NCBI GenBank assembly: GCA_021202275.1
Contig: JAJQDI010000017.1
Coordinates: 47,683-111,682 of the forward strand
DNA length: 64,000 nucleotides
Direction: 5' to 3'
From: Bacteroides sp.
Lineage (GTDB): Bacteria; Bacteroidota; Bacteroidia; Bacteroidales; Bacteroidaceae
A program made the translations under genes and the position numbers. A model generated the notes under the pieces. It saw only the letters and a program-made list of their open reading frames with translations, was not told the origin of the DNA and did no database searches. Of this stretch, positions 17,306 through 26,037 are shown piece by piece. The stretch's first letter is position 1, and each line of letters opens with the position of its first letter.

Positions 17306-18391
17306 TCAGATATACTCTTCGCCCATTCTGATCTGGGCATCGTTCACATATTTGCGGATGGCGTGTTCTTTGTCTTTCTTGCAGATGAGCAATACATTGT
17401 TCGACTCTGCGATCAGATACCCCTCCAGGCCATCTATCACTGCCAGTTTGCCCGAAGGCAGCACCACCATGTTGTCTTTGGTATCGTACATCATCGATTG
17501 GCATTGCAGGGTCACATTGCCCTTTTCGTCCCGATCAGAGAGGTCGTAGAGCGATCCCCAGGTACCCAGGTCAGACCATCCGAAGTCGCCCAGTGTCACA
17601 TATACATTGTCTGCCTTCTCCATGATACCAATGTCTATGGACACATTGGGGCAGGTGGGGAAGTTGATATCGATAAATGCTTTTTCTTCCGGAGTGCCGT
17701 ATACATCCCGTCCCGGAGCTAGTTTGTCTGCCACCTCAGGCAACAGGGTCTCCACCGCGTGGAGAATGGTATTCACATTCCAAAGAAACAATCCCGAATT
17801 CCAGTAAAACTCTCCGCTTTCCAGAAATACCTTGGCCAGTTCCAGTTCCGGCTTTTCCGTAAAGGTCTTCACTTTGTAGAAGTTATCCTCCTCTTCACCG
17901 TCGATCTGAATATATCCATATCCCGTCTCCGGACGATTGGGAGTGATACCCAGCGTAAGCAACTTGCCCGAATCCTTTACGAACTCCAGTCCGCGTGAGA
18001 TCACTTCCGGAAACTCATCTTCTTTCAGGATCAGGTGGTCCGACGGAGCCACTACCATGTTGGCCTGCGTATTCAGTGCCCGTATGTGATACGAGGCCCA
18101 GGCAATACAGGGAGCTGTGTTCCGGCGGGTGGGTTCCAGCAGGATCTGGCTGTCTGCCAGCTCCGGAAGTTGTTCACGTACCAGATCGGCATACATGTCG
18201 TTGGTTACGATCAGTATATTCTCTTTGGGTATCACTTTACTGAACCGGTCATAGGTCTGTTGCAGCAGCGAACGGCCTGTACCAAAGAAATCGAGGAATT
18301 GTTTGGGGAGAGATTTGCGACTAAAGGGCCAGAACCGGCTACCGATCCCACCGCCCATGATCACACAATAACTATTATTGTCTGTCACCAT
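17306..18391 (-). CDS. manC: Mannose-1-phosphate guanylyltransferase
   Basis: 361 residues of the GDP-mannose pyrophosphorylase family. The enzyme makes GDP-mannose from mannose 1-phosphate and GTP, a precursor of GDP-fucose and surface glycans. The signature is GGGIGSRFWPFSRKSLPKQF (about residues 13-32), followed by VAPSDHLI near residue 117, TEKPELELAKVFLESGEFYWNSGLF near 170 and a C-terminal FGWSDLGTW. It is the short, single-domain form without the isomerase domain. It stands alone, with tRNA-Leu divergent upstream. Confidence 0.93.
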   Translation of the reverse strand: MVTDNNSYCVIMGGGIGSRFWPFSRKSLPKQFLDFFGTGRSLLQQTYDRFSKVIPKENILIVTNDMYADLVREQLPELADSQILLEPTRRNTAPCIAWASYHIRALNTQANMVVAPSDHLILKEDEFPEVISRGLEFVKDSGKLLTLGITPNRPETGYGYIQIDGEEEDNFYKVKTFTEKPELELAKVFLESGEFYWNSGLFLWNVNTILHAVETLLPEVADKLAPGRDVYGTPEEKAFIDINFPTCPNVSIDIGIMEKADNVYVTLGDFGWSDLGTWGSLYDLSDRDEKGNVTLQCQSMMYDTKDNMVVLPSGKLAVIDGLEGYLIAESNNVLLICKKDKEHAIRKYVNDAQIRMGEEYI

Positions 18392-18718
18392 GCGTATAGT
18401 AATTAAAGTTTTCGCTAATGTAATAAATATATCTATAATTGCCCAGAGGTTTAATGATTGTTTTCAACATTTTTATTCCTTTGAGAGGGTTAGTTGTAAA
18501 AGAAAAGTCTATTGTTTCTGTTTCCTGTTTTTTCCGGATTTCCGGTTGGCTGTGTACTCCGGATTCCGACTATGCCACCGGATGCGATCCCCTGTCAAAC
18601 ACCGATGGTTTCTCGTTACGAAACTTTTTGTTTCGGAGAGAATTACGGAGGTCGTGTGTATTTTTCGCCCCATTGTTCTTGCGGATATCGAAAAAAGACG
18701 TATATTTGCATCCGCAAT
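18392..18718. other. Intergenic region between manC and tRNA-Leu
   Basis: No gene or repeat is recognised; only the promoter regions of the divergent manC and tRNA-Leu genes. Long frames that run through the tRNA are not credible coding regions. Confidence 0.6.
18679..18708 (+). promoter_or_regulatory. Promoter of tRNA-Leu
   Basis: TTG at 18679-18681 and TATATTTG at 18701-18708, 19 bases apart, which fits the Bacteroidetes consensus well. Confidence 0.85.
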
Positions 18719-18802
18719 GCCCAGATGGCGGAATCGGTAGACGCGCTGGTCTCAAACACCAGTGGATTCACTTCCATCCCGGTTCGACCCCGGGTCTGGG
18801 TA
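18719..18802 (+). tRNA. tRNA-Leu (CAA)
   Basis: An 84-base type II tRNA. The acceptor arms GCCCAGA/TCTGGGT pair with one G-U. The anticodon stem CTGGT/ACCAG encloses the loop CTCAAAC with anticodon CAA; a variable arm follows, then the T arm with GGTTCGACC. CCA is not encoded. A perfect hairpin terminator follows at once. Confidence 0.95.
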
Positions 18803-18803
18803 C

Positions 18804-18841
18804 AAAGAAAGCCTGAAAGAGAAATCTTTCAGGCTTTCTTT
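18804..18841. terminator. Bidirectional terminator after tRNA-Leu
   Basis: Arms of 17 bases (18804-18820 and 18825-18841) are exact complements around a GAAA tetraloop. It ends the tRNA and could also serve the convergent MNT-HEPN gene. Confidence 0.9.
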
Positions 18842-18912
18842 AGTTTTGGTAGTAGTATGCTTTTCTTTTTGTCTGATCCATATTCCTGGCACAGACCCTT
18901 TCTTTTATTCTT

Positions 18913-19794
18913 CTATCCAGCCAGTTGCATATATTCCTCTATGCGTTGCCGGCAAAGTCTTTGCACCAGGGAGAAAAGCGTTTCTACCTTTACCATCAGT
19001 GTTTCTATATCTTCTTTGGTGACGATAAACTGAGGGTTGTAGCGTGCTTCTACATAAGCCGCTTTCAACAGATTGAACAGGTTCTTTTGTTCTTTGGTCT
19101 GCCTGGGAAATATTTCTTCAAATTCAGGAGAATATTTTCTGACCGATGCCAACAATTTACTGAGGTTGTGCTGCTTGTTGTTCTGTAAGGTATAGACTAA
19201 CCTTACAGCATAGAAAAGATTTTCACAGGTTTGGTGAAGGTAGAATGAAGTTCTTTTAAAATTACTTCTATTATATGCATTATGAGCATCAACTAAAAAC
19301 TCATTTACTTCTTTAAACTTTTCTTCAAAATATTCTTCAGCCTGTTTGTGTATCTCCTCATAATTGAGTTTCCTGCGGCGTGCCAGTTTACATTTTTTGT
19401 TGTCGTACAGAAGGATGCCTTCTTTTTTGATTTGGGTATAGAAATACCTGCCTTCGGAGAGGGATTGGTTCAGTGCTTTTATATCTTCATTGATAAACTG
19501 TACAGGAGTCTGCAAATCGGGATCTTTGTAGTAGATCTCTTCGATATTGTCTAATTTCTGCCCAACTTCTTTGTCTCTGGTTCCGTGTGTTACCACCAGC
19601 AGGTCGTAGTCGCTCATATAAGAAGTACGGATACCAAACTCCACACGTTCGTCGTATTCCACATATTTACCTGTGGCGTAGCTACCGTAGAGAATGATCA
19701 TCTGCGTTTGTGGGATACGTTCGAGTATCTTGCGGATGAGATAGTGCAGATCGTCTTGTTTGCGTTTGGGCAAATGAGCAATGGAGTGTTTCAT
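18913..19794 (-). CDS. Fused nucleotidyltransferase-HEPN domain protein
   Basis: 293 residues. The N-terminus is a minimal nucleotidyltransferase: GSYATGK at 37-43 and SDYD at 61-64, with about 16 extra residues between the GS and the DxD, longer than usual. The C-terminal half is a HEPN domain with the R-x5-H motif RTSFYLH at 181-187 and a second His at 209 (KQHNLSKLL). In two-gene MNT-HEPN toxin-antitoxin modules, MNT modifies HEPN with AMP to silence its RNase; here both are in one chain. The gene stands alone between tRNA-Leu and the 6S-like RNA. Whether it is a self-controlled toxin or an unrelated nucleotidyltransferase is open. Confidence 0.82.
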   Translation of the reverse strand: MKHSIAHLPKRKQDDLHYLIRKILERIPQTQMIILYGSYATGKYVEYDERVEFGIRTSYMSDYDLLVVTHGTRDKEVGQKLDNIEEIYYKDPDLQTPVQFINEDIKALNQSLSEGRYFYTQIKKEGILLYDNKKCKLARRRKLNYEEIHKQAEEYFEEKFKEVNEFLVDAHNAYNRSNFKRTSFYLHQTCENLFYAVRLVYTLQNNKQHNLSKLLASVRKYSPEFEEIFPRQTKEQKNLFNLLKAAYVEARYNPQFIVTKEDIETLMVKVETLFSLVQRLCRQRIEEYMQLAG

Positions 19795-20123
19795 GATACA
19801 ACTTTCTTGTGGCTGTAAAGATAATAAAAACAGAGGATTTCGTGTTGTAAATCATAAGTAGAAGTTCATAATTAGCTGTATATGGATTATGACTCGGTTG
19901 TCTTGTAGAGATACGGTATATTATTTATAGGCGTATCCCCACCACATAAATCTCTCTTACTTTGTCTACAGTGTACCAAATTCGTAAATATACACTGAAT
20001 GACGAACTATTACGTATTCGGAATGAAGTAAGATCTGCAGAGCCTGCAAAGAGGAGCGGGAAAGAATTTGCACCAGGAGCGGGGAGGAGTTTAAGGAATG
20101 GATCTATTTACTTATCCGGAAAG
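19795..20123. other. Intergenic region upstream of the 6S-like RNA
   Basis: No gene seen. On the minus strand a TATCTTTA box close to 19820 may be the promoter of the MNT-HEPN gene. Confidence 0.4.
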
Positions 20124-20154
20124 TTGGCAGATTGGTTGTAATGTGTTATTTTTG
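20124..20154 (+). promoter_or_regulatory. Promoter of the 6S-like RNA
   Basis: TTGG at 20124-20127 and TATTTTTG at 20147-20154 with 19 bases between, an excellent match. Transcription would start near 20160. Confidence 0.85.
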
Positions 20155-20159
20155 TGTAC

Positions 20160-20368
20160 GGAAGAAGATGCCGGATGGTGTTTCGGGCTTCTTCCCTGTA
20201 TGAGAAAACAAAAGCGTTAGCTATTGGGGTATGAGACCATAAAGACCAACTGATATACACTCCCCAAAATAGCTAAGTGTCATGCTATAGGCGTGGGCAC
20301 TTAGTCTATTGGGAGCGTGAGGTTTGGTCGCCTTGGTCTCATCATAGTTGAGTGTTCCACGCTTTTTT
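20160..20368 (+). ncRNA. ssrS: Probable 6S RNA (Bacteroidales type)
   Basis: A roughly 209-base unit between a strong promoter and a T7 tract, without an open frame. It starts with a hairpin (20160-20167 with 20188-20195), then forms one long rod: closing helix AAAGCGT/ACGCTTT (20211-20217, 20359-20365), TGAGACCA/TGGTCTCA (20232-20239, 20334-20341), CTCCC/GGGAG (20260-20264, 20311-20315) and the terminal CTAAGTG/CACTTAG (20273-20279, 20298-20304), with internal bubbles. A long, irregular rod of about 200 bases is the shape of 6S RNA, which mimics an open promoter and sequesters RNA polymerase. The family known as Bacteroidales-1 has been linked to 6S. The identity rests on shape, size and promoter only. 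Confidence 0.6.
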
Positions 20369-20369
20369 T

Positions 20370-20701
20370 ATGTAGAATCGGCCTGTAGGGACACCAGGCC
20401 GGAATTATCTCGAATGAACTATGCAAAAAACTCCATGTGTAGTGGTTTCTTCTGTATCCTCTGTGGGAGAACTCCTGTACAGGTACGTTCCGGAAAGATC
20501 TTTGGATCGTATTTGTCCTTATTTTCCGTGGCTTGTTTCACAGCGCGTCTGTGCTGTTCCTGTCTCGTCGGTCTGTGCGGCTATCGCCGCGCTGCCTGAT
20601 ACTTCTCTTTTTCATATACCCTAGTTTCATCCTTTATACGTCCGCCAGTCATGAAAACGCCTATGGACATGTAACCTCTTTACACGTATGTAAACGAGGA
20701 G
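20370..20701. other. Intergenic region, nothing certain
   Basis: Besides a small hairpin CGGCCTG/CAGGCCG at about 20379-20401, nothing is recognised. A 67-codon frame from 20421 shows no family features. Confidence 0.4.
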
Positions 20702-20953
20702 ATGACACCGTTGGATCTGCTCAAATGCCTCAATGGGCTATCTATAGACTATATGCGGCTACTGATCGGTAAGGTGGAAGAAGGTGATCCGAAACAAGAG
20801 GTCGACTGGGAAACATACAACTACCTGTATGAAATACATCGTCTCAGTGTCTGTCTGATCGAGGGAATGCGCCGTGCCCAGAAGCGGCAGGCAAACAAAC
20901 CTTTGGGAAAGCAGGTAACCAAAAGAAAAACGGTAACGAAAAAAGTGAAATAG
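20702..20953 (+). CDS. Small hypothetical protein with lysine-rich tail
   Basis: 83 residues from ATG 20702, preceded by GAGGAG at a fair ribosome-binding distance. The body is probably helical (LDLLKCLNGLSIDYMRLLIG, then YNYLYEIHRLSVCLIEGM), and the last 25 residues are very basic (KRQANKPLGKQVTKRKTVTKK). The composition looks coding and suggests a nucleic-acid-binding or ribosome-associated role, but no family is recognised. It stands alone downstream of the 6S-like RNA. Confidence 0.5.
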   Translation: MTPLDLLKCLNGLSIDYMRLLIGKVEEGDPKQEVDWETYNYLYEIHRLSVCLIEGMRRAQKRQANKPLGKQVTKRKTVTKKVK

Positions 20954-21205
20954 CTTTTTCTCCGGTGATAGTATATAACAAGACGTTGGTCTGTCAGGTG
21001 CTGTGCCTGTAGAGGGCAGATAAACAGGCCGGAAAAGGGCTGTTTTTCCTGCGGATGGAGTTCCTCGCTGGTCTGTCGTTAGTCCGTACGGCAGCAGAGA
21101 GTGGTTTCGCGGGAAAAAGAGCAGTAACGCCGGTTGGTTCATAGCAGAGAGGGTGTCGGGCCGTGACAGTCCGGATACCAGACAGACTGTGCCCTGCGGC
21201 TTGTA

Positions 21206-21670
21206 ATGAAACAACACACCCTCTGGCCGGGGCAGCCGGAGGATATACGGACTGTTATGAATGCGACAAATTCTTATCCTTACCTGCCGGAGTGTTTTCC
21301 GGCATTGATAGAGTGTGCTTTGCAGATGCTGGGTAAGCACCGAAGCGAGGCAGAGAGCATATTCGACCCCTATCTGACCCACCCGTATGTAGTATCAGAG
21401 GGTGTCGGCAATCTGATATGGATGCAGATCACAATGGCAGACGGTGATACAGATCTGGGTTTCTCTTTCGATCTGAAACAGCAGTGTGAATATTCTTTTA
21501 TCTTTCTGCGTGGTCCGGTACCGCAACTGGGAGACTGTGTCCGCTATTTTAGCGCAAACTGGAACTACTATTCACGTTACTGGAGACTGGGAGATGTGGT
21601 AGTGAAGCTGGATAAGGTGGATGATGAGGTCTCTTGCCAGTTCTCCGCAGCCCATGCACTGTTTTTGTAG
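21206..21670 (+). CDS. Hypothetical protein, 154 residues
   Basis: No family recognised. The chain is mixed in character, soluble, and rich in aromatic residues (IRTVMNATNSYPYLPECFPA, then YFSANWNYYSRYWRLGDVVV). It has no signal peptide or membrane segment. The minus-strand frame over the same bases (20759-21382) is less natural. It is accepted as a gene because of the length of the frame and its position on the same strand as its neighbour. Confidence 0.5.
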   Translation: MKQHTLWPGQPEDIRTVMNATNSYPYLPECFPALIECALQMLGKHRSEAESIFDPYLTHPYVVSEGVGNLIWMQITMADGDTDLGFSFDLKQQCEYSFIFLRGPVPQLGDCVRYFSANWNYYSRYWRLGDVVVKLDKVDDEVSCQFSAAHALFL

Positions 21671-21836
21671 AACAACGGACGAAGATGTATCGGAAGTGTG
21701 CGCGTATCCCGTGTACACTTCTGATATGTCTTTCTGTTACGACGCATACGGCTCTCCGGGCATCATCTCTCAGCTGTTCCGTACCATAAGGTCATCTTTT
21801 TTCGCGTCGCCGGTCTACTCTGTATCACCGATGGTC

Positions 21837-21867
21837 TTGTTTTTTCATGGTTTTTTCAGTAACTTTG
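21837..21867 (+). promoter_or_regulatory. Promoter giving a possibly leaderless mRNA
   Basis: TTG at 21837-21839 and TAACTTTG at 21860-21867, 20 bases apart. The expected transcription start coincides with the ATG at 21872. Confidence 0.7.
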
Positions 21868-21871
21868 ATCG

Positions 21872-22225
21872 ATGAAAGAAGATCCGGATCAGTTCTACCT
21901 CAGCCTGCCTGAACCTCAGAGAGGCACGCTGTTGGCATTGAGAAGTATCCTTCTCAGCTATGACAAGGATATTTCGGAAACCCGGAAATACGGAATGCCC
22001 TGTTTCTTGTACAAAAGGAAGATACTGTGCTATCTGTGGACAGACAGGAAGACGGAGGAGCTTTATATCCTGATGGCCGAAGGCAGGCATCTGACGCATC
22101 TGGCTTTGGAGCAGGGCAGCCGGGCACGGATGAAGATCCTGCGTATCGATCCGGGAGCAGACATTCCGGTTGATGCGATCGGGGAGGTGCTGCGTGAGGC
22201 TATAGGTCTGTATTATTCCCGCTAA
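21872..22225 (+). CDS. DUF1801 domain protein (YdhG-like)
   Basis: 117 residues of the DUF1801 family, a small cytoplasmic fold: LPEPQRGTLLALRSILLS, then SETRKYGMPCFLYKRKILCYLW and the C-terminal IGEVLREAI. The biochemical role of the family is not established. The promoter at 21837-21867 would place the mRNA start at or near the first codon. It stands alone and is convergent with the gene at 22304. Confidence 0.82.
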   Translation: MKEDPDQFYLSLPEPQRGTLLALRSILLSYDKDISETRKYGMPCFLYKRKILCYLWTDRKTEELYILMAEGRHLTHLALEQGSRARMKILRIDPGADIPVDAIGEVLREAIGLYYSR

Positions 22226-22303
22226 CTATCCGGACAGGATGGTGCGAACGGTTGGCGGGAGTGCGAAAAGCCAGTGCGGGAAGATTGTCGTTGATTGACT
22301 TTC

Positions 22304-23266
22304 TTATTCCTGACCGAACCTGAATATCGTGATCTGCCCCTTCTCTATACCTATAAGCAGGGCACAGCCGCTCTCATCTTCGGTTACGGCCAGCAGATAA
22401 CCCTCTTTGTAGGAGATCTCCTGACTGTTGTCCGGACGCCAGAGGAACACATCTGCTACCTGTTGTACCTTCTCGAATTTCCCGTTTTTTATAGTAGCTA
22501 TGTATGTGGCCGCCGGGTTGTGCCTCCAATCCTCATTGCGGGTAAGCAGGTGATACACTTCTCCCTGATGCTGAAAGGAGGTCAGTGCCATGATACCTGT
22601 GGAGTCTGCCAGGATGTCTATTCCCCGGGTCGATTTACTTTCGTATGTCCCGATCCGTTTTCTGGATCTTTTTTTCGCCGGTTGCAGGGCGGTCGGATCG
22701 CTGATCCGCAGGATCTGCGCGGCTCCGAACATATGACTGGATGTAGTGGTAAGGATGTAGCTGTTGCCGGCAAACTGAGCCTGTATGGCACAGCTTGCCG
22801 CGCATTCGTATTTCTTTCTGGTTTTTTTGTCTATGAAGTAGGCAGTTCCTCCCCATTCTCCGCTGCAGGAGACGGTGATCTCGAAGCGTTCGTCTGCATA
22901 GATCGTCCGGTTTTTCTCTCTGACACGTCCTTTGCGCCGGAATTTTGTCCCGTCGTACTGATATTCTATGTATGCGGTTTGCCGGAGATCTTTGAACAAG
23001 GGTTCCCGGGTGATGAGCTTTCCCTCCTTCGTGAATAGGGTTTCGATCCATACGTTGGGCCTGCGGAAAGGTTCTTCCCGTCCTGCCGCGTCTATCCGGG
23101 TAATGTCCCTTTGGTCGTTCAGGCAGTAAAAGACTCCCTGATAATAGGTTGCCGAGAGGATAGGAGCGCTGGTGCGGAATGTCACAGTATCTATCGGAAA
23201 AAGCTGTGCCCGGGCAATAGTGCTTGTCAGCCACAGGGCCATTGCTATATAAAGAGCTCTTCTCAT
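22304..23266 (-). CDS. Hypothetical secreted protein, 320 residues
   Basis: The N-terminus is a signal peptide ending near residue 20 (TIARAQ). The rest is beta-rich with repeated short strands and Arg/Asp-rich turns (YYQGVFYCLNDQRDITRIDA, TYIATIKNGKFEKVQQVADV), which could be a WD- or beta-propeller-like fold. There are three cysteines, C-x-G and CAASC, around residue 110-150 that might pair in the periplasm. No family is recognised. It lies 42 bases after the membrane protein gene at 23309 and may share its transcript. Confidence 0.6.
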   Translation of the reverse strand: MRRALYIAMALWLTSTIARAQLFPIDTVTFRTSAPILSATYYQGVFYCLNDQRDITRIDAAGREEPFRRPNVWIETLFTKEGKLITREPLFKDLRQTAYIEYQYDGTKFRRKGRVREKNRTIYADERFEITVSCSGEWGGTAYFIDKKTRKKYECAASCAIQAQFAGNSYILTTTSSHMFGAAQILRISDPTALQPAKKRSRKRIGTYESKSTRGIDILADSTGIMALTSFQHQGEVYHLLTRNEDWRHNPAATYIATIKNGKFEKVQQVADVFLWRPDNSQEISYKEGYLLAVTEDESGCALLIGIEKGQITIFRFGQE

Positions 23267-23308
23267 GTGTGTGTCAGTCTGTTTGTGTGTGTATCGGCGT
23301 GTCGTTCT

Positions 23309-23794
23309 CTATAGGACTAGTATCCAGCAGATCAGTGCGGATAACAGGCCCAGCAGAATGGCGCGTATCCTGTCTTTGTGGGTGATACCGATGGCTGCCG
23401 TATATCCTTTTTTGCGCATCTGGTTGCCCGAAGCCACAATCCCTGTAATAAGGATAAGAGGGATCACAGGTATACGCAGCAGGATCAGATGAGGGAACCA
23501 GAATAGCAGGGAAGAAGCTATGCAGGTGATCAGCAGGATGTGTGTGAATGTCCAGTGCCATTTTCCGCGGTACCAGAAACTGCTTCCGGTGGCTATAGAG
23601 AGCAGGCTGAAATAGAGAAAAGGCAATGTGTTTTCTTTGTATTTGACAAAGCCGACCCATCCTTCGCAAAGGTGTTTTGCCTCTGCCACGGTGATCAGAC
23701 GTATAAGATCATAGATCTCACATACCAGGATGGTTATCCCCAGGATCAGTTCTACAAGCGCCACAGCTCGGATCAGATCTTTTTTCTGTTTCAT
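23309..23794 (-). CDS. Hypothetical membrane protein, 161 residues
   Basis: Four hydrophobic stretches are visible, at about residues 8-30, 55-70, 80-118 and 143-161; a polytopic inner-membrane protein with a basic N-terminus (MKQKKDLIR). No family is recognised. It is probably cotranscribed with the secreted protein gene that follows. Confidence 0.6.
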   Translation of the reverse strand: MKQKKDLIRAVALVELILGITILVCEIYDLIRLITVAEAKHLCEGWVGFVKYKENTLPFLYFSLLSIATGSSFWYRGKWHWTFTHILLITCIASSLLFWFPHLILLRIPVIPLILITGIVASGNQMRKKGYTAAIGITHKDRIRAILLGLLSALICWILVL

Positions 23795-23883
23795 AGGGTG
23801 TCGGATATTATGTGTCGTTGTGTTGCAGGCGACTAAAATAATAAATCTATCCCGTTTTTCTGTCTGCTGACGGATTTATTTAT

Positions 23884-24645
23884 TCAGAAAGGAGGGTAGA
23901 AGATCAGATACATCATAGCCAGATTGAACCCGGCGTGTGAGAATATCGCTCCATAGAGGGAACCGGCTGTTTGTTTGCATCTGAAAAAGACCTGGCTGGT
24001 GACAAACATACATACCACCCACAGCAGAGCGGGTAGCAACAGGAAGTGCCAGTGCCCGTTCTGGTAGATGATCCCGAAGTTTGCCAGGTGGGTGAGGGCA
24101 AAAGCCAGGCTGTCGAATACGGAAGCCCTTGTTTCTCCGAACTGTCCGGTGAAGCTACCGTGAATCATTCCCCGGTAGAGCATCTCTTCGCCAATGGGGC
24201 TGAACAGCATACTGGGAATGGAGGCAATGATAAAGTAGGTGAGCCGATCGGAGTCACTGATCTCCGCGGGAACCGCTCCTGCGATGTAGTTCAGGGGTTG
24301 GTCAATTGGGTCGCTGAACAGCCAGCCAAACAGTACGAATACCATCAGGCAGCAGAGGCCGCCTGCCAGGAAAGAAGCAGGTAGCCACAGGAAAATACGT
24401 GGTCGTCTCAGGCCGATCTCCTTTCTTCCCTGACGGGTGAGGAAGATCAGCGGAGTGAACCACATCAATAGGAAGATTATAAATGCCGTGTTGTAGCCTC
24501 CGGATACATTGGCATGGAGTACAAATACGAAACGCGAAATACCGAACAGCAGGATCAGAAACAGCCCGAATTTCCAGTTGTACCGGAACAAGTGCTTCCA
24601 GAAAGGACGCAGTGTGGATTTGTGAGAAATAGATTGTTCCATCAT
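23884..24645 (-). CDS. CPBP family intramembrane metalloprotease
   Basis: 253 residues, mostly hydrophobic helices. The motif EEMLYRG near residue 152 carries the paired Glu and Arg; FALTHLANFG and FSHAGFNLAMM give the two conserved His positions. It belongs to the same broad family as the protein at 4044 but is not a close copy. On the minus strand a TATCTTTA box at about 24663-24670 is a likely promoter. Substrate unknown. Confidence 0.85.
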   Translation of the reverse strand: MMEQSISHKSTLRPFWKHLFRYNWKFGLFLILLFGISRFVFVLHANVSGGYNTAFIIFLLMWFTPLIFLTRQGRKEIGLRRPRIFLWLPASFLAGGLCCLMVFVLFGWLFSDPIDQPLNYIAGAVPAEISDSDRLTYFIIASIPSMLFSPIGEEMLYRGMIHGSFTGQFGETRASVFDSLAFALTHLANFGIIYQNGHWHFLLLPALLWVVCMFVTSQVFFRCKQTAGSLYGAIFSHAGFNLAMMYLIFYPPF

Positions 24646-25266
24646 AGTTTATTATTGAGGTTGTAAAGATAAGAAAAATATATAAATACGCATACGGAGC
24701 AGAGAATATCCGGGATGTATCTGTAGATACATCCTTGTACTCTTACTTCTTTTGGTTATGAATGTTTACGGTTTGATCCTTTATAAGCAGATTGGTATTA
24801 TATTCCGAAGAATGAGGTTCAAAATGCATATCCGATCTGCCCATTTTCGGCCTATACATACGTTCGGCACAAAGTATGTTTGCCGGAAAATAATAATCGT
24901 GTGGTATTTATGGATTTAAAATCTGTATGTAATATCTGTTTTTAAATTTAAGAAATAGTTTTTTTATTCTCATATTAATTCCTGTTTTTCAGCAAATAAT
25001 TTGGTTTATATTATAAATTAATTATATATATGGTTTATAATATAAACCTATTTAATTATTAATTAAAAGTTAATTTTATAGACCTGTTTGTGAGTTTCTT
25101 TTAAAATATTTTGTTTTTGAGGCTTTTTTCTTAAAAGAACCTTCTGAAAGTGACAACCAGTATCCGGATACATTATTTTTGATTGTATCAAAAGCCAGAG
25201 CAAGATCTTATAATATAGTTATATAGTTTTACATAAAAAGAATTGTTCACTCTTAAAAACAGTGGT
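24646..25266. other. AT-rich intergenic region upstream of tonB
   Basis: About 620 bases with no gene, very AT-rich from 24890 to 25240. It contains the palindromic element at 25003-25048 and a possible -7 box TATTTTTG at 25174-25181. Confidence 0.6.
25003..25048. promoter_or_regulatory. Double inverted repeat, operator candidate
   Basis: The 15-base arms 25003-25017 and 25034-25048 are exact complements. The right arm also lies within a perfect 17-base palindrome, GGTTTATAATATAAACC at 25032-25048. It stands about 220 bases upstream of the tonB start; no regulator can be assigned. Confidence 0.5.
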
Positions 25267-25950
25267 ATGGAAATCAAGAAAAGTAAAAAAGCAGCTATTG
25301 AGAGATTCCGGACAACATGGTTGTTGATGGGATTTGTAGCCACTCTGGCTTTTGTGTTTATGGCGTTCGAATGGTCTAAGTACGATGTCGTAGTAGATAC
25401 GAGTCTGGCTCTCCGGGATGTGGAGTTTGAAGAGGAGATCGAACTCCCGAGAATGTACGATCAGCCCCTTCCGCCGCCTGAACCAGAGCCTGTTAGCCAT
25501 ACAGAGGTATTGGCCATTGTAGAGAATACTGCGGATGTGACCGAAGGTACCATAGAGAGCAGTGAAGAGACAAATCGGGGGGTAGAGGTGAGGTATCTGC
25601 CTCCTGTAGTAGAAGAACCGGAGGTGGTGGAAGACATTATCCATGTCAGTGTAGAGCAGATGCCCGAATTCCCGGGCGGACAAGCGGCTTTGTTCCAGTT
25701 CCTCAGCAAGAATATGAAGTATCCCCAGGTTTGTCAGGAAGGTGGTATCCAGGGCCGGGTGATCGTTCAGTTTGTTGTAGACAGAGACGGAAGCATCACC
25801 CATCCGGAAGTGGTGCGCGGTGTGCACCCGTTGTTAGACAAAGAGGCACTGCGGGTGATCGGGATGATGTCTAAGTGGAAGCCAGGCATGCAGCAATTCA
25901 CTGCCGTGCGGGTGAAGTATACGGTGCCGGTGAATTTCCGGTTGCAGTAA
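25267..25950 (+). CDS. Energy transducer TonB
   Basis: 227 residues. A basic start (MEIKKSKKAAIERFR), one membrane anchor at about residues 18-36, a periplasmic spacer with the proline-rich PLPPPEPEP, and a C-terminal TonB domain (FPGGQAALFQFLSKNMKYPQ, GRVIVQFVVDRDGSI, VRVKYTVPVNFRL). TonB passes energy from the ExbB-ExbD proton channel to outer-membrane receptors. ATG 25267 is used; a longer frame from 25243 adds only eight residues. Two exbD genes follow. Confidence 0.93.
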   Translation: MEIKKSKKAAIERFRTTWLLMGFVATLAFVFMAFEWSKYDVVVDTSLALRDVEFEEEIELPRMYDQPLPPPEPEPVSHTEVLAIVENTADVTEGTIESSEETNRGVEVRYLPPVVEEPEVVEDIIHVSVEQMPEFPGGQAALFQFLSKNMKYPQVCQEGGIQGRVIVQFVVDRDGSITHPEVVRGVHPLLDKEALRVIGMMSKWKPGMQQFTAVRVKYTVPVNFRLQ

Positions 25951-26037
25951 AGCGGAACGGGGGACTACTCAGGTAGTTCCCCATTCATCGTTTGATGTAC
26001 AGATCTTATGTTGTATAACCGACTAAAAACAAAAGTT

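Noticed and set aside
18439..18816. Open frame of 125 codons over the tRNA-Leu gene
   Set aside because: It runs through a clear tRNA and its promoter and terminator; no family features.
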